Assembly: GCA_041481445.1 (NCBI GenBank)
Contig: JBGPBV010000017.1
Location: forward strand, 12,502-76,501
DNA length: 64,000 nt
Source: AA29 sp041481445
Lineage (GTDB): Bacteria; Acidobacteriota; Vicinamibacteria; Fen-336
Reading direction: 5' to 3'
Shown: piece after piece, positions 18,551 through 26,222 of the stretch
Position numbering within the stretch: the first letter of the stretch is position 1
Layout of the letters: each line of letters opens with the position of its first letter
Made by a program: the position numbers and the translations under genes
Notes under the pieces: generated by a model
What the model was told of the DNA's origin: nothing
Seen by the model: the letters and a program-made list of their open reading frames with translations, nothing else
Database searches by the model: none

Positions 18551-19402
18551 CTACGATCCTGCCCCCGAGACGACCTCGATGATCTCCTTCGTGATCGCGG
18601 CCTGCCTGACCTTGTTCATGTACAGGGTCAGGCGGTCGATCATCTCGCCCGCGTTGCGGGTGGCGGCGTCCATGGCCGCCATGCGCGCTCCGTGCTCCGC
18701 GGCCGCGGACTCGAGCAGGGCGCGCCAGACCTGGATCTCGACGTGCTTGGGCAGCATGTCCGCGAAGATCTTCGCCGGCCCCGGCTCGTAGAGGTAATCG
18801 AGCGCGGGCTCGTGCGGCTCGATCACCTGGCGCTCGATGGGCAGCAGGCGCTCCACCACCACGCGCTGCTGGATCACGCTCTTGAACTCGTTGTAGACGA
18901 GGTAGACCTGGTCCACCTCACGCGCGGTGAAGGCCTCGATCAGCTCGCGCGCGATCGATTGCGCCGTCGCGTAGCGCAGGGCCTGGAACAGGCCCACCTG
19001 CTCCGAGCGCACCCGATACTGGCGGCGACGGAAGAAGTCGCGCCCCCGGCGCCCGAGCAGCGAAAGCTCCACCGCCTCCGGCCGCTTGTCCTGCAGGAAG
19101 CGCACCGCGGTGCGGATGATGTTGGCGTTGAACCCGCCGCACAGGCCCTTGTCCGCGGTCACGAGGACGAGGAGGATCCGCTCGCCTTCGCGCGTCTCGA
19201 GGAGAGGATGGGCCTTCTCCTCCGCGCGCGCGGCCATGCTGGAGAGGACCTCCATCATCTTCCGGGCGTAGGGCCGGGCCGCGAACATCGCGTCCTGGGC
19301 CCGGCGCAGCTTGGCCGCGGAGACCATCTTCATGGCCTTGGTGATCTGCTGCGTGTTCTTGACCGACCGGATGCGCCGGCGGATGTCGACGAGGGCGGGC
19401 AT
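18551..19402 (-). CDS. atpG: ATP synthase F1 subunit gamma
   Basis: Central rotor shaft subunit (283 aa). Both coiled-coil termini are recognisable: the N-terminal RRIRSVKNTQQITKAMKMVS and the C-terminal MDAATRNAGEMIDRLTLYMN. The start is an ATG at 19402. The gene is separated from atpA by 134 bp with two hairpins, unlike the tight spacing elsewhere in the operon. Confidence 0.96.
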   Translation of the reverse strand: MPALVDIRRRIRSVKNTQQITKAMKMVSAAKLRRAQDAMFAARPYARKMMEVLSSMAARAEEKAHPLLETREGERILLVLVTADKGLCGGFNANIIRTAVRFLQDKRPEAVELSLLGRRGRDFFRRRQYRVRSEQVGLFQALRYATAQSIARELIEAFTAREVDQVYLVYNEFKSVIQQRVVVERLLPIERQVIEPHEPALDYLYEPGPAKIFADMLPKHVEIQVWRALLESAAAEHGARMAAMDAATRNAGEMIDRLTLYMNKVRQAAITKEIIEVVSGAGS

Positions 19403-19453
19403 TCAGTTCCCGCGTCTTCCACCGCGGAGCGAGGCCGCCGCGCGTCTTCCGCA

Positions 19454-19496
19454 GCGGAGGCTTTCCTCCGCCGTCGAGCGCGGATTCACTCCGCGC
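19454..19496 (-). repeat. Two consecutive hairpins in the atpA-atpG gap
   Basis: GCGGAGG (19454-19460) pairs with CCTCCGC (19465-19471) around a CTTT loop, and GCGCGGA (19478-19484) pairs with TCCGCGC (19490-19496). The surrounding gap (19403-19536) also carries the 10-mer CGCGTCTTCC twice, 30 bp apart. No T-run follows, so a simple terminator is unlikely. They may set mRNA processing or subunit stoichiometry. Confidence 0.4.
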
Positions 19497-19536
19497 GAGG
19501 CGCGCGCCGGAAGACAGGGCCGGAGCGAGGACGCCA

Positions 19537-21066
19537 TTACGAGGCCTTCTCCACCGGCTCCGCCTGGAAGAGGCCCGCGAACTCCTCGAGGGCGGCCTTG
19601 AGCCTGTCGGTGGGCTCGCCCTTGATGTCCTTCTTGGTGGCGACTTCCTTGAGGATCTCCGGATGCCGCGTGTCCATGAAGCGGTACAGGTCCTCCTCGT
19701 ATCGCCGCGCCGCGGAGACCGGGTACGGATCGAGGTACCCGTTGGTGGCGGCGAAGATGATGAGGACCTGCTTCTCCATGGGGAGCGGCCGGTACTGGTT
19801 CTGCTTGAGGATCTCGGTCAGGCGCTGGCCTCGGGCGAGCATGTTCTGGGTGGCCTTGTCGAGGTCGGAGGCGAACATCGCGAAGGCGGCCAGCTCCCGG
19901 TACTGCGCGAGGTCGAGGCGCAGCCGGCCCGCCACCGCCTTCATGGCCTTCACCTGGGCCGACCCCCCGACGCGGCTCACCGAGTTGCCGACGTTGATGG
20001 CGGGACGGATGCCGGAGTTGAAGAGGTCGCTCTCCAGGAAGATCTGGCCGTCCGTGATCGAGATGACGTTGGTCGGGATGTAGGCCGAGATGTCGCCGGC
20101 CTGGGTCTCGATGATCGGGATGGAGGTGAGGCTGCCCCCGCCGTTCTTGTCCGAGAGCTTGGCCGCGCGCTCGAGCAGGCGGCTGTGCAGGTAGAAGACG
20201 TCTCCGGGATAGGCCTCGCGCCCAGGTGGGCGGCGCAGGAGGAGCGAGATCTCGCGGTAGGCGGCCGCGTGCTTGGAGAGGTCGTCGTAGACGCAGAGCG
20301 CGTGCTGGCCCTTGTCGCGGAAGTACTCGCCGATGGCGGTGCCGGCGTAGGGCGCGATGTAGAGCAAGGGCGCGGGCTCGGAGGCGGTGGCGGAGACCAC
20401 GATCGTGTGCTCCATGGCCCCGAAGTCCTCGAGGGTCTTCACCACCTGGGCCACCGTGGAGTTCTTCTGCCCGATGGCCACGTAGATGCAGATGACGCCC
20501 TTGCCCTTCTGGTTGATGATCGCGTCGAGGGCGAGGGCGGTCTTGCCCGTCTGGCGGTCGCCGATCACGAGCTCGCGCTGGCCGCGGCCGATGTTGACCA
20601 TCGAGTCCACGGCCTTGATCCCCGTCTCCAGGGGCTCGCGCACGGGCTGGCGGGCGATGACGCCGGGGGCGATCCTCTCGAGCTCGCCGAAGGTCTTGGT
20701 GGCGATGGGGCCCTTACCGTCGATGGGCTGGCCCAGCGCGTTGATGACGCGCCCCACCATGTCCTCGCCCACGGGCACGGACATGATGCGCCGTGTGCGC
20801 TTGACCTCGTCGCCTTCCTTGATCTGCGCGTGGTCGCCCATGAGCACCGCGCCCACCGAGTCCTCCTCGAGGTTGAGGGCGATGCCCATGACGCCGTGGG
20901 GCAGCTCCAGCAGCTCCCCCGCCATGCAGCGCTCGAGGCCGTAGATACGCGCGATGCCGTCCCCCATCGAGAGCACGGTCCCCACCTCGGAGACGTCCAC
21001 GCCGGCGGTGAACCCGCCGAGCTGCTCGCGGATGATCTTGGTGATCTCTTCGGCCCGAATGTCCAT
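19537..21066 (-). CDS. atpA: ATP synthase F1 subunit alpha
   Basis: Non-catalytic nucleotide-binding subunit (509 aa) with Walker [16 protein letters not shown] near residue 170 and the VSRVGGSAQ segment near 360. N-terminal residues [10 protein letters not shown] and following match the alpha crown domain. The start ATG at 21066 lies 18 bp after the atpH stop. Full length with no visible lesions. Confidence 0.97.
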   Translation of the reverse strand: MDIRAEEITKIIREQLGGFTAGVDVSEVGTVLSMGDGIARIYGLERCMAGELLELPHGVMGIALNLEEDSVGAVLMGDHAQIKEGDEVKRTRRIMSVPVGEDMVGRVINALGQPIDGKGPIATKTFGELERIAPGVIARQPVREPLETGIKAVDSMVNIGRGQRELVIGDRQTGKTALALDAIINQKGKGVICIYVAIGQKNSTVAQVVKTLEDFGAMEHTIVVSATASEPAPLLYIAPYAGTAIGEYFRDKGQHALCVYDDLSKHAAAYREISLLLRRPPGREAYPGDVFYLHSRLLERAAKLSDKNGGGSLTSIPIIETQAGDISAYIPTNVISITDGQIFLESDLFNSGIRPAINVGNSVSRVGGSAQVKAMKAVAGRLRLDLAQYRELAAFAMFASDLDKATQNMLARGQRLTEILKQNQYRPLPMEKQVLIIFAATNGYLDPYPVSAARRYEEDLYRFMDTRHPEILKEVATKKDIKGEPTDRLKAALEEFAGLFQAEPVEKAS

Positions 21067-21084
21067 GGCCTCTCCTAAGGTGGG

Positions 21085-21633
21085 CTAGGGGTTCGTCCCC
21101 GCCAGCCGCTCGCGCAACGCACGCAGCCGGGCCCGCACGCTGCCGTCGTAGACCCGCCCTTGCATCCGCAGGAGGAGCCCCCCCATCAGGCCTGAGTCGA
21201 CCTGCTGCCGGAGCTCGACCTGTGCGCCGAAGACGCGGCCCACGGCGGCGGACAGGTCGCGGGCCTCCGTCTCGTCCAGCGCGCGCGCGCTCACCGCTTC
21301 CGCCTCCACCACGCCTCGGTGCGCGTTCCAGAGGCGGTTGTACTCCTGCGCGACGAGGGGGAGGAGCTCCACGCGGTCCCGCGCGGCGAGGAGGTCGGCC
21401 AGGCGGACGAGGATCCCGGAGGGCTTGCGGCCGCGCCACAGGGCGGCGATCAGCGAGGCCTTCTTCTCCCCGGAGACGGCCGGGTGGGTCAGGACGGTCC
21501 GGAGCTCGGCGCTGGACGAGAAGAGCCGGGCCAGCTCCTGGAGATCGTCCCCGAACCCGGTATCCCCTTTGGCCAACGCCACGTCGAAGGCCGCCCGCGC
21601 GTAGCGCCGCGCGCCGGTTGCCGTCCCCTTCAT
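21085..21633 (-). CDS. atpH: ATP synthase F1 subunit delta
   Basis: Peripheral-stalk subunit (182 aa). The N-terminal helical domain begins ARRYARAAFDVALAKGDT, and the C-terminal block VDSGLMGGLLLRMQGRVYDGS is characteristic. It is the first gene of this F1 cluster. atpB, atpE and atpF (F0) are not upstream, where selD is found instead, so the F0 operon must be elsewhere on the chromosome. Confidence 0.93.
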   Translation of the reverse strand: MKGTATGARRYARAAFDVALAKGDTGFGDDLQELARLFSSSAELRTVLTHPAVSGEKKASLIAALWRGRKPSGILVRLADLLAARDRVELLPLVAQEYNRLWNAHRGVVEAEAVSARALDETEARDLSAAVGRVFGAQVELRQQVDSGLMGGLLLRMQGRVYDGSVRARLRALRERLAGTNP

Positions 21634-21729
21634 CGACGCCTCCGGCCACTGCGGGTCTTCACACGCGCTCTCGTCCTAAGATGTTGGGGCCCCGAGGTGA
21701 CGGGACCGGGCTTTCAGGAAAAACGCGGC

Positions 21730-21759
21730 AGGTTAGCACGGGTGCGCGCGGACGGGCAA
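21730..21759 (-). promoter_or_regulatory. Candidate promoter of the atpHAGDC operon
   Basis: On the minus strand, TTGCCC (21759-21754) is followed after 18 bp by TAACCT (21735-21730), preceded by TG to give an extended -10 (TGCTAACCT). It sits in the 152-bp gap between selD and atpH. Matches to consensus are moderate, so this is a candidate only. Confidence 0.35.
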
Positions 21760-21785
21760 GACAGGCGGGTGCGGCGAAGGCCCGA

Positions 21786-22823
21786 TCAGACGAACCGGAG
21801 CGGGCGCGCGAGGGGCGGGAGGGCGCGTCCGATCGCCCGCGCCTGCGGCAGGTCGGCGAGGAGGGCGCTCGCCGCGGCCTCCCCGACCAGGAGCAGCAGC
21901 CCGCCCGAGGTCTGGGGGTCGTAGGCGAGTGCGCGCAGCGCCTCGTCCGGGAGGGCGGTGTCCTCGACCATCGGCTCGTACTGTCGGCGGTTGGACTTGA
22001 GGCCGGCGGGCGCGAAGCGCGCGGAGAGGTCGCGGGCGCCGGGCAGCAGGGGGAGATCGGCCAGGCGGATCTCGATCGTGACCCGACTCTGACGCGCCAC
22101 CCCCGCGGTGTGGCCGGCCAGGCCGAAGCCCGTGATGTCGGTGGCCGCGCGCACGCCGTGACGCTGGGCCACGGTGGCCGGGATGCGGTTGAGCGTCGCC
22201 ATGGACCGCTGGGAGGCCACGGCCGCCTCTTCCGGAGCCTGGCCGGCCTTGACGGCGGTGGCGATGACGCCGGTCCCGAGCGGCTTCGTGAGGACGACCA
22301 CGTCACCCGGCCGGCCGGCGGCGTTGGTGAACATGCGGTCGGGCTCGACGAGGCCCGTGACGGCGTAGCCGAACTTGATCTCGGGATCGCGCACGGTGTG
22401 GCCGCCCAGGAGAACGCAGCCCGCCTCGCGCAGCTTCGCGTCGCCGCCGCGGAAGATGGCGGCCGCCCATTCCGGCGGGAAGTCCTTCTCCGGGATGGCG
22501 GCGATCGAGAGCGCGGTCAGGGGGCGCCCGCCCATGGCATACACGTCGGAGAGCGCGTTGGCGGCCGCGATGGCCCCGTAGGCCTCGGGGTCGTCCACGA
22601 CGGGAGTGAAGAAGTCGACCGTCTGCACGAGGGCCAGCCCGTCCTGGAGCAGGTACACGCCAGCGTCGTCGCCCGTGCGGTGATCGACCAGCACGCGCGC
22701 GTCGTCACTCGGAGTCAGACCGCTCAGGACCTGAGCGAGCTCGGCCGGACCGAGCTTGCTCGCTCAACCCGCGCAAGCGACCCGCTCGGTGAGCCGCCGG
22801 ATCCTTTCCCTGTCGTCGGTCAT
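21786..22823 (-). CDS. selD: Selenide, water dikinase SelD, itself a selenoprotein (UGA = selenocysteine at codon 20)
   Basis: SelD (345 aa) makes selenophosphate from selenide and ATP for selenocysteine and selenouridine synthesis. From ATG 22823 the frame reads a start, RLTERVACAG, then TGA at 22766-22764, then ASKLGPAELAQVLSGL, and continues without break through GDDAGVYLLQDGLALVQTVD, GGHTVRDPEIKFG and TDITGFGLAGH to a normal C-terminus. The TGA falls exactly where SelD has its active-site Cys or Sec, three residues before the essential Lys (U20-x-x-K23; compare Cys17/Lys20 of E. coli). A SECIS-like hairpin begins at the UGA. Starting at the first sense start after the TGA (22694) would remove the active site. 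atpH follows after 152 bp. Confidence 0.92.
22732..22766 (-). promoter_or_regulatory. Bacterial SECIS element in selD
   Basis: Directly from the UGA, TGAGCGAG (22766-22759) pairs with CTCGCTCA (22739-22732). After a CAAG bulge on the 5' side, CTCGG (22754-22750) pairs with CCGAG (22744-22740) around a TCCGG loop. The GGUC at the loop edge resembles the apical GGUCU of E. coli fdhF that SelB recognises. Position (immediately 3' of UGA) and shape fit bacterial SECIS elements. Confidence 0.85.
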
Positions 22824-22828
22824 TTATC

Positions 22829-22923
22829 TCAGGGGGGGAACGCTCCGCCTCATCCCGGTGGGCTCCGGCTCCCCCCCTGAACCCCCCCGTCGCATGGCGG
22901 CGCCAAACGCGGCGCCGCCATGC
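22829..22923. repeat. Intergenic palindrome cluster, REP-like
   Basis: The gap 22824-23002 holds two nested inverted repeats. TCAGGGGGGG (22829-22838) matches CCCCCCCTGA (22871-22880). GCATGGCGGCGCC (22892-22904) is a perfect 13-bp mirror of GGCGCCGCCATGC (22911-22923) around an AAACGC loop. No T-tract follows. The shape resembles repetitive extragenic palindromes, but only one copy is in this window. Confidence 0.5.
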
Positions 22924-23002
22924 TCACTGGAATTGCTCCCGCGCCCTCCGCTCCGCACACCAGCGGCCCCCCCGGAACGACTTCCCCGGCGAGATCGGCC
23001 CG

Positions 23003-23419
23003 TCAGGAATGGTCCCCCAACCCGCGTGATCCCGCGACGGCGACCAGGGCGCTGCGGCCGGCGGAGGCGGCGGCGGTGGGCGTCATCTCGCAATCGCCCT
23101 GGAAAAAGGCGCCCTCCTCGATGACCAGGCGCGGCGAGACCAGCGTCGCCTGCACGTGGGAGCCCGAGAGCAGCTCGATGCGCTCGCGGCCCTGGATGCG
23201 CCCGCTGACCGTGCCGCGGATGGAGACGACGCCACATTCGATCTCGGCGTCCACCTGCCCCGACTCCCCCACGATGAGGGTGTTCTCCGACACGATGCGT
23301 CCCCGCACCTTGCCGTCGACGCGGAACGTGTTCTGGAAGCGCAGCTCGCCGTGGAACTCGGTCCCCGCGTCCATGAAGCCGTTGAGGTCCTCGGCGGTCA
23401 GGCCCTTGATCTTGATCAT
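23003..23419 (-). CDS. Bactofilin (polymer-forming cytoskeletal protein)
   Basis: A 138-aa protein with the repeated beta-helix pattern of bactofilins (TEFHGELRFQNTFRVDGKVR, then GRIVSENTLIVGESGQVDAE, then VVSIRGTVSGRI). Bactofilins self-assemble without nucleotide and act as scaffolds for cell shape, polarity or chromosome segregation. The ATG at 23419 (MIKIKGL) is chosen over an upstream in-frame start at 23464 because the fold starts there. The gene lies directly behind parA-parB; in myxobacteria bactofilins are known to position ParAB-parS, so a shared role is plausible but inferred. Confidence 0.88.
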   Translation of the reverse strand: MIKIKGLTAEDLNGFMDAGTEFHGELRFQNTFRVDGKVRGRIVSENTLIVGESGQVDAEIECGVVSIRGTVSGRIQGRERIELLSGSHVQATLVSPRLVIEEGAFFQGDCEMTPTAAASAGRSALVAVAGSRGLGDHS

Positions 23420-23471
23420 CGGCGCCACCCCCCGCACGCGCGGGGCACGGCCCGACGATATCACGCGCGCG

Positions 23472-24335
23472 TCAGGAGGGACGCGGCCGGCCGGGGCGGA
23501 CCAGCATCTCGAAGATGCGGTTGAGCTCCCCCTCGCTCCCGAAGGCGATTCGTACCTGGCCGCCCTTTCCTCGCCGGGCGATCTCCACCCGGGTGCCCAG
23601 GGCCGCCCGCAGGCGCTCCTCGGCCGCCCGGGTGTTGGCGTCCCGCGTGGGCGCGTTGCGGGTGCGGGGCGCGCGCAGGAGGGCCACCCGCCGCTCGACC
23701 TCCCGCACCGAGAGCCCCTTGCGGGCGGCCTCCCGGGCCAGGGCGGTCTGATCCTCGACCTTGTCCAGGGCGAGCAGGGCCCGGCCGTGGCCGGCGTCGA
23801 GGGTGCCCGCGTGGAGGAGGTCGCGGATCTCCCGCGGCAGGCGGAGGAGCCGCAGCGTGTTGGTGATGGTGGTGCGATCGCGGCCCACCTTGCGCGCCAC
23901 CTCTTCCTGGGTGAGCCGCAGCTCCTCCTGCAGGCGATGGAAGGCCTGAGCCTCCTCCAGCGGGCTCAGCTCCTGCCGCTGGATGTTCTCGACCAGGGCC
24001 AGCTCGAGCAGGCGATCGTCGGCGACGTCGCGGACGACGATGGGCACCGTGGGCAGGCCCGCCATCTGGGCGGCCCGCCAGCGGCGCTCCCCCGCGATGA
24101 TCTGGTAGCGCTCGCCGTGCCGCCGCACGAGGATCGGCTGCACCATCCCGCTCTCGCGGATGGAGGCCGAGAGCTCGGCCAGCCGGACGCTGTCGAGCGC
24201 CGAGCGGGGCTGGAACGGGTTGGGCTCGAGGCTGGCCACCGCTGCCTCCGCCGCCGAGTCTCCCGCCGGCGCGGGGGCGGGGTCAGGATCCGGCAGTAGT
24301 GCGGAGAGCCCCTTGCCGAGCGCCTTTCTTTTCAT
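23472..24335 (-). CDS. parB: Chromosome partitioning protein ParB
   Basis: CTP-dependent sliding clamp (287 aa) that loads at parS and drives origin segregation. MKRKALGKGLSALLPD opens the protein. The ParB/sulfiredoxin CTP-binding domain has QIIAGERRWRAAQMAGL near residue 85, and a helix-turn-helix at about 137-160 (LTQEEVARKVGRDRTTIT) reads parS. A C-terminal dimerisation segment (GGQVRIAFGSEGELNRIFEM) ends the protein. The start ATG lies inside the end of parA, overlapping by 53 bp. parS-like sites lie about 1.2 kb upstream. Confidence 0.95.
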   Translation of the reverse strand: MKRKALGKGLSALLPDPDPAPAPAGDSAAEAAVASLEPNPFQPRSALDSVRLAELSASIRESGMVQPILVRRHGERYQIIAGERRWRAAQMAGLPTVPIVVRDVADDRLLELALVENIQRQELSPLEEAQAFHRLQEELRLTQEEVARKVGRDRTTITNTLRLLRLPREIRDLLHAGTLDAGHGRALLALDKVEDQTALAREAARKGLSVREVERRVALLRAPRTRNAPTRDANTRAAEERLRAALGTRVEIARRGKGGQVRIAFGSEGELNRIFEMLVRPGRPRPS

Positions 24336-25089
24336 GAGCCATCACTTCCTTGGCGAGGTCCAGGTAGGCCTCCGCCCCCCGGGACCGGATGTCGTAGAGG
24401 AGGATCGGCTTGCCGAAGCTCGGCGCCTCCCCCAGGCGCACGGACCGCGGGATCGTCGTCCGGAAGACCTTGTCCTTGAAATGCTCGCGGATCTCGCCCA
24501 TGACCTGCTGGGTGAGGTTGGTGCGCTCGTCCACCATCGTGAGGAGCACGCCTTCGATCTCCAGCCTCGCGTTGAGCGCGCGCTGCACGCGGCGCATCGT
24601 GTTCACGAGCTCCGAGATCCCCTCCAGGGCGAAGTACTCGCACTGCAGCGGGATCAGCACCGTGTCGGCCGCGGCCAGGGCGTTGACGGTGAGGAGGCCA
24701 AGGCTGGGCGGGCAGTCCACGAACACGTAGTCGAACCGCTCGGCGGCCGCGGCCAGGGCCTCCTTGAGGCGAAACTCGCGCGCGAGGAGCGGCACGAGCT
24801 CGACCTCCGCCCCCGTGAGGTTGCGGTCGGCCGGAGCCAGGGTGAGGTGCTCGAGGTCGGTCGCGATCAGGATCTCCTCGATCGGGCGCTGGTCGATCAT
24901 GACGTCGTAGAGGCTGGGTCGGGGCTCCCGCGCCTTGCGCCCGAGGCCCGAGGTGAGGTTGGCCTGGGGATCGCTGTCGACGGCGAGCACACGCCGCTCG
25001 GCGGCGGCCAGGGAGGCGGCGAGATTGATGGCGGTGGTCGTCTTGCCGACGCCCCCCTTCTGGTTTGCGACCGCGATGACCCGCCCCAA
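24283..25089 (-). CDS. parA: Chromosome partitioning ATPase ParA (Soj)
   Basis: Deviant Walker-A ATPase (268 aa). GRVIAVANQKGGVGKTTTAI contains the KGGVGKT motif at the N-terminus, VDSDPQANLTSG is the Walker A' region, and DCPPSLGLLTVNAL is Walker B. It binds DNA non-specifically as an ATP dimer and pulls ParB-parS complexes. The TTG at 25089 is chosen as start: GGGAGG lies 3-9 bp before it and the family N-terminus begins there, although the frame stays open to 25386. Confidence 0.95.
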   Translation of the reverse strand: MGRVIAVANQKGGVGKTTTAINLAASLAAAERRVLAVDSDPQANLTSGLGRKAREPRPSLYDVMIDQRPIEEILIATDLEHLTLAPADRNLTGAEVELVPLLAREFRLKEALAAAAERFDYVFVDCPPSLGLLTVNALAAADTVLIPLQCEYFALEGISELVNTMRRVQRALNARLEIEGVLLTMVDERTNLTQQVMGEIREHFKDKVFRTTIPRSVRLGEAPSFGKPILLYDIRSRGAEAYLDLAKEVMAHEKKGARQGALRTTAGS

Positions 25090-25157
25090 GAGCCTCCCGC
25101 CGATGAGGTCCGGCAGGATAGCACGAGCGCCACCGCCGTCCCGGCCGCCGACCGTGC

Positions 25158-25523
25158 TCAGCCGCGCCGGAGGCCGGCGCCCGCGCCCGGCCCGAGGCCG
25201 TAGCGGTCGCACATCCGTCGAAAGCGTCCGGCGACGTAGTCGTCCAAGAGCGGCTCGTGGGCGGCGACCAGGGGCACGAGGGTGTCGCGGAGGAACGCAC
25301 CCCGCGCCATCCACTGGTAATAGTGGCGGCCGCCGTGATGGTAGGGGCCGTAGAGCCGCCCCTCGGGGAACGTCGCGGTCAGCCACCGGAAGAGCTTCTC
25401 GTGACGGACGTGCATGCGGAGCGTGACCTGGGCCTGGCGGCCGTCGCCTCCGAAGTGACCCTCGCCCGCGAGCAGCCCGAGGAGGTACCCCGTCGCGACC
25501 TTGTCCGGCTTGCGCGTCCTCAA
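25158..25523 (-). CDS. Small single-motif LAGLIDADG-like protein between parS and parA
   Basis: A 121-aa protein. Residues 11-24 read ATGYLLGLLAGEGHF, matching the LAGLIDADG helix including the acidic residue at the end of the motif (AGEG). The pattern VTLRMHVRHEKLFRWLTATF, then GRLYGPYHH and YYQWMARG, follows the beta-beta-alpha order of a homing-endonuclease half-domain. One motif implies a homodimer. The start is a TTG at 25523 with no clear Shine-Dalgarno. It is not inside another gene or intron, so it is unlikely to be a homing element in action; it could be a domesticated DNA-binding protein at the origin. Function unknown. Confidence 0.65.
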   Translation of the reverse strand: MRTRKPDKVATGYLLGLLAGEGHFGGDGRQAQVTLRMHVRHEKLFRWLTATFPEGRLYGPYHHGGRHYYQWMARGAFLRDTLVPLVAAHEPLLDDYVAGRFRRMCDRYGLGPGAGAGLRRG

Positions 25524-25547
25524 AGCGTGGAAAGGCTAGTCGCTCGC

Positions 25548-25620
25548 TGTTTCACCGTCAAGTTCCACGTGGAACAGCCCTCTCTCTCTGTTGTTTCACC
25601 GTCATGTTTGCCGTGAAACG
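25548..25620. promoter_or_regulatory. parS cluster (ParB binding sites)
   Basis: AGTTCCACGTGGAACA at 25561-25576 contains a perfect 14-bp palindrome and differs from the common parS TGTTCCACGTGGAACA by one base. TGTTTGCCGTGAAACG at 25605-25620 matches TGTTTCACGTGAAACA at 13 of 16 positions. The 13-mer TGTTTCACCGTCA, a parS half-site plus extension, occurs at 25548-25560 and again at 25592-25604. The last site lies within the final codons of rsmG. The location near parAB and the origin is as expected for parS. Confidence 0.8.
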
Positions 25621-26201
25621 TGGCCCGGCCGTGGCCGGTGGCGGAGGGCCTGGACGCCGGGGGCGGGGGAAGGCTCCGCGATGAAGTCCGCCGTCGCGGC
25701 CAGGGGTGGTCCCCAGACCAGCAGCCGTCCCCCGGGGACGAGGAGGGGCGCCAACGTCTCGAGAGGAAGAGTCAGCGCCCGCAGCGTCAGCGTCTGCGCC
25801 GGGGGACCGGCATGGTCGTCGTGGCGGGTGCGCCGCACGACGACGTCCGGCCGGCCGAGAATGCGTGCGGCCTCGCGCAAGAATGCCCAGCGCTTCTGCC
25901 GCGGCTCCAGCAGCGTGACCGGCAGGTCCGGTCGCAGCGCCGCCAGCACCAACCCTGGCGAGCCGTTCCCGCTTCCGACGTCGAGCAGCGGGCCCCGTTC
26001 CAGCAACGCGGCCACCGGCGCCACGGGAGCGACCAGGATGGCCACGCGCTCGGCCGGCGTGCGCGCCCCGGTGAGGTTGACCCGCGGGCTCCAGGCGGCC
26101 ACCAGATCGAGGTACCGGCCGAGGGTCGTCACTGCCTCCGGCTTCAGGCCGAGGTCGCCGAGCAGCCGCTCGTGGGCGTCCGCCCCGTCGGCCGTGATCA
26201 C
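25602..26201 (-). CDS. rsmG: 16S rRNA (guanine-527-N7) methyltransferase RsmG
   Basis: SAM-dependent methyltransferase (199 aa) that modifies G527 of 16S rRNA. The motif-I region is LLDVGSGNGSPGLVLAALRP, and LLEPRQKRWAFLREAARILG follows. The N-terminal helix WSPRVNLTG(A) is typical. The GTG start at 26201 lies 21 bp after the jag stop in the same frame. The C-terminus (HVSRQT) is encoded within a parS-like sequence. gidA/mnmG, often the neighbour, is absent here. Confidence 0.92.
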   Translation of the reverse strand: MITADGADAHERLLGDLGLKPEAVTTLGRYLDLVAAWSPRVNLTGARTPAERVAILVAPVAPVAALLERGPLLDVGSGNGSPGLVLAALRPDLPVTLLEPRQKRWAFLREAARILGRPDVVVRRTRHDDHAGPPAQTLTLRALTLPLETLAPLLVPGGRLLVWGPPLAATADFIAEPSPAPGVQALRHRPRPGHVSRQT

Positions 26202-26222
26202 CGGCGGATCGTCCGACGTGGC

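Noticed and set aside
22694..22696. GTG at 22694 as the selD start
   Set aside because: It would remove the catalytic residue and conserved N-terminus that are present in frame upstream of a SECIS-flanked UGA.
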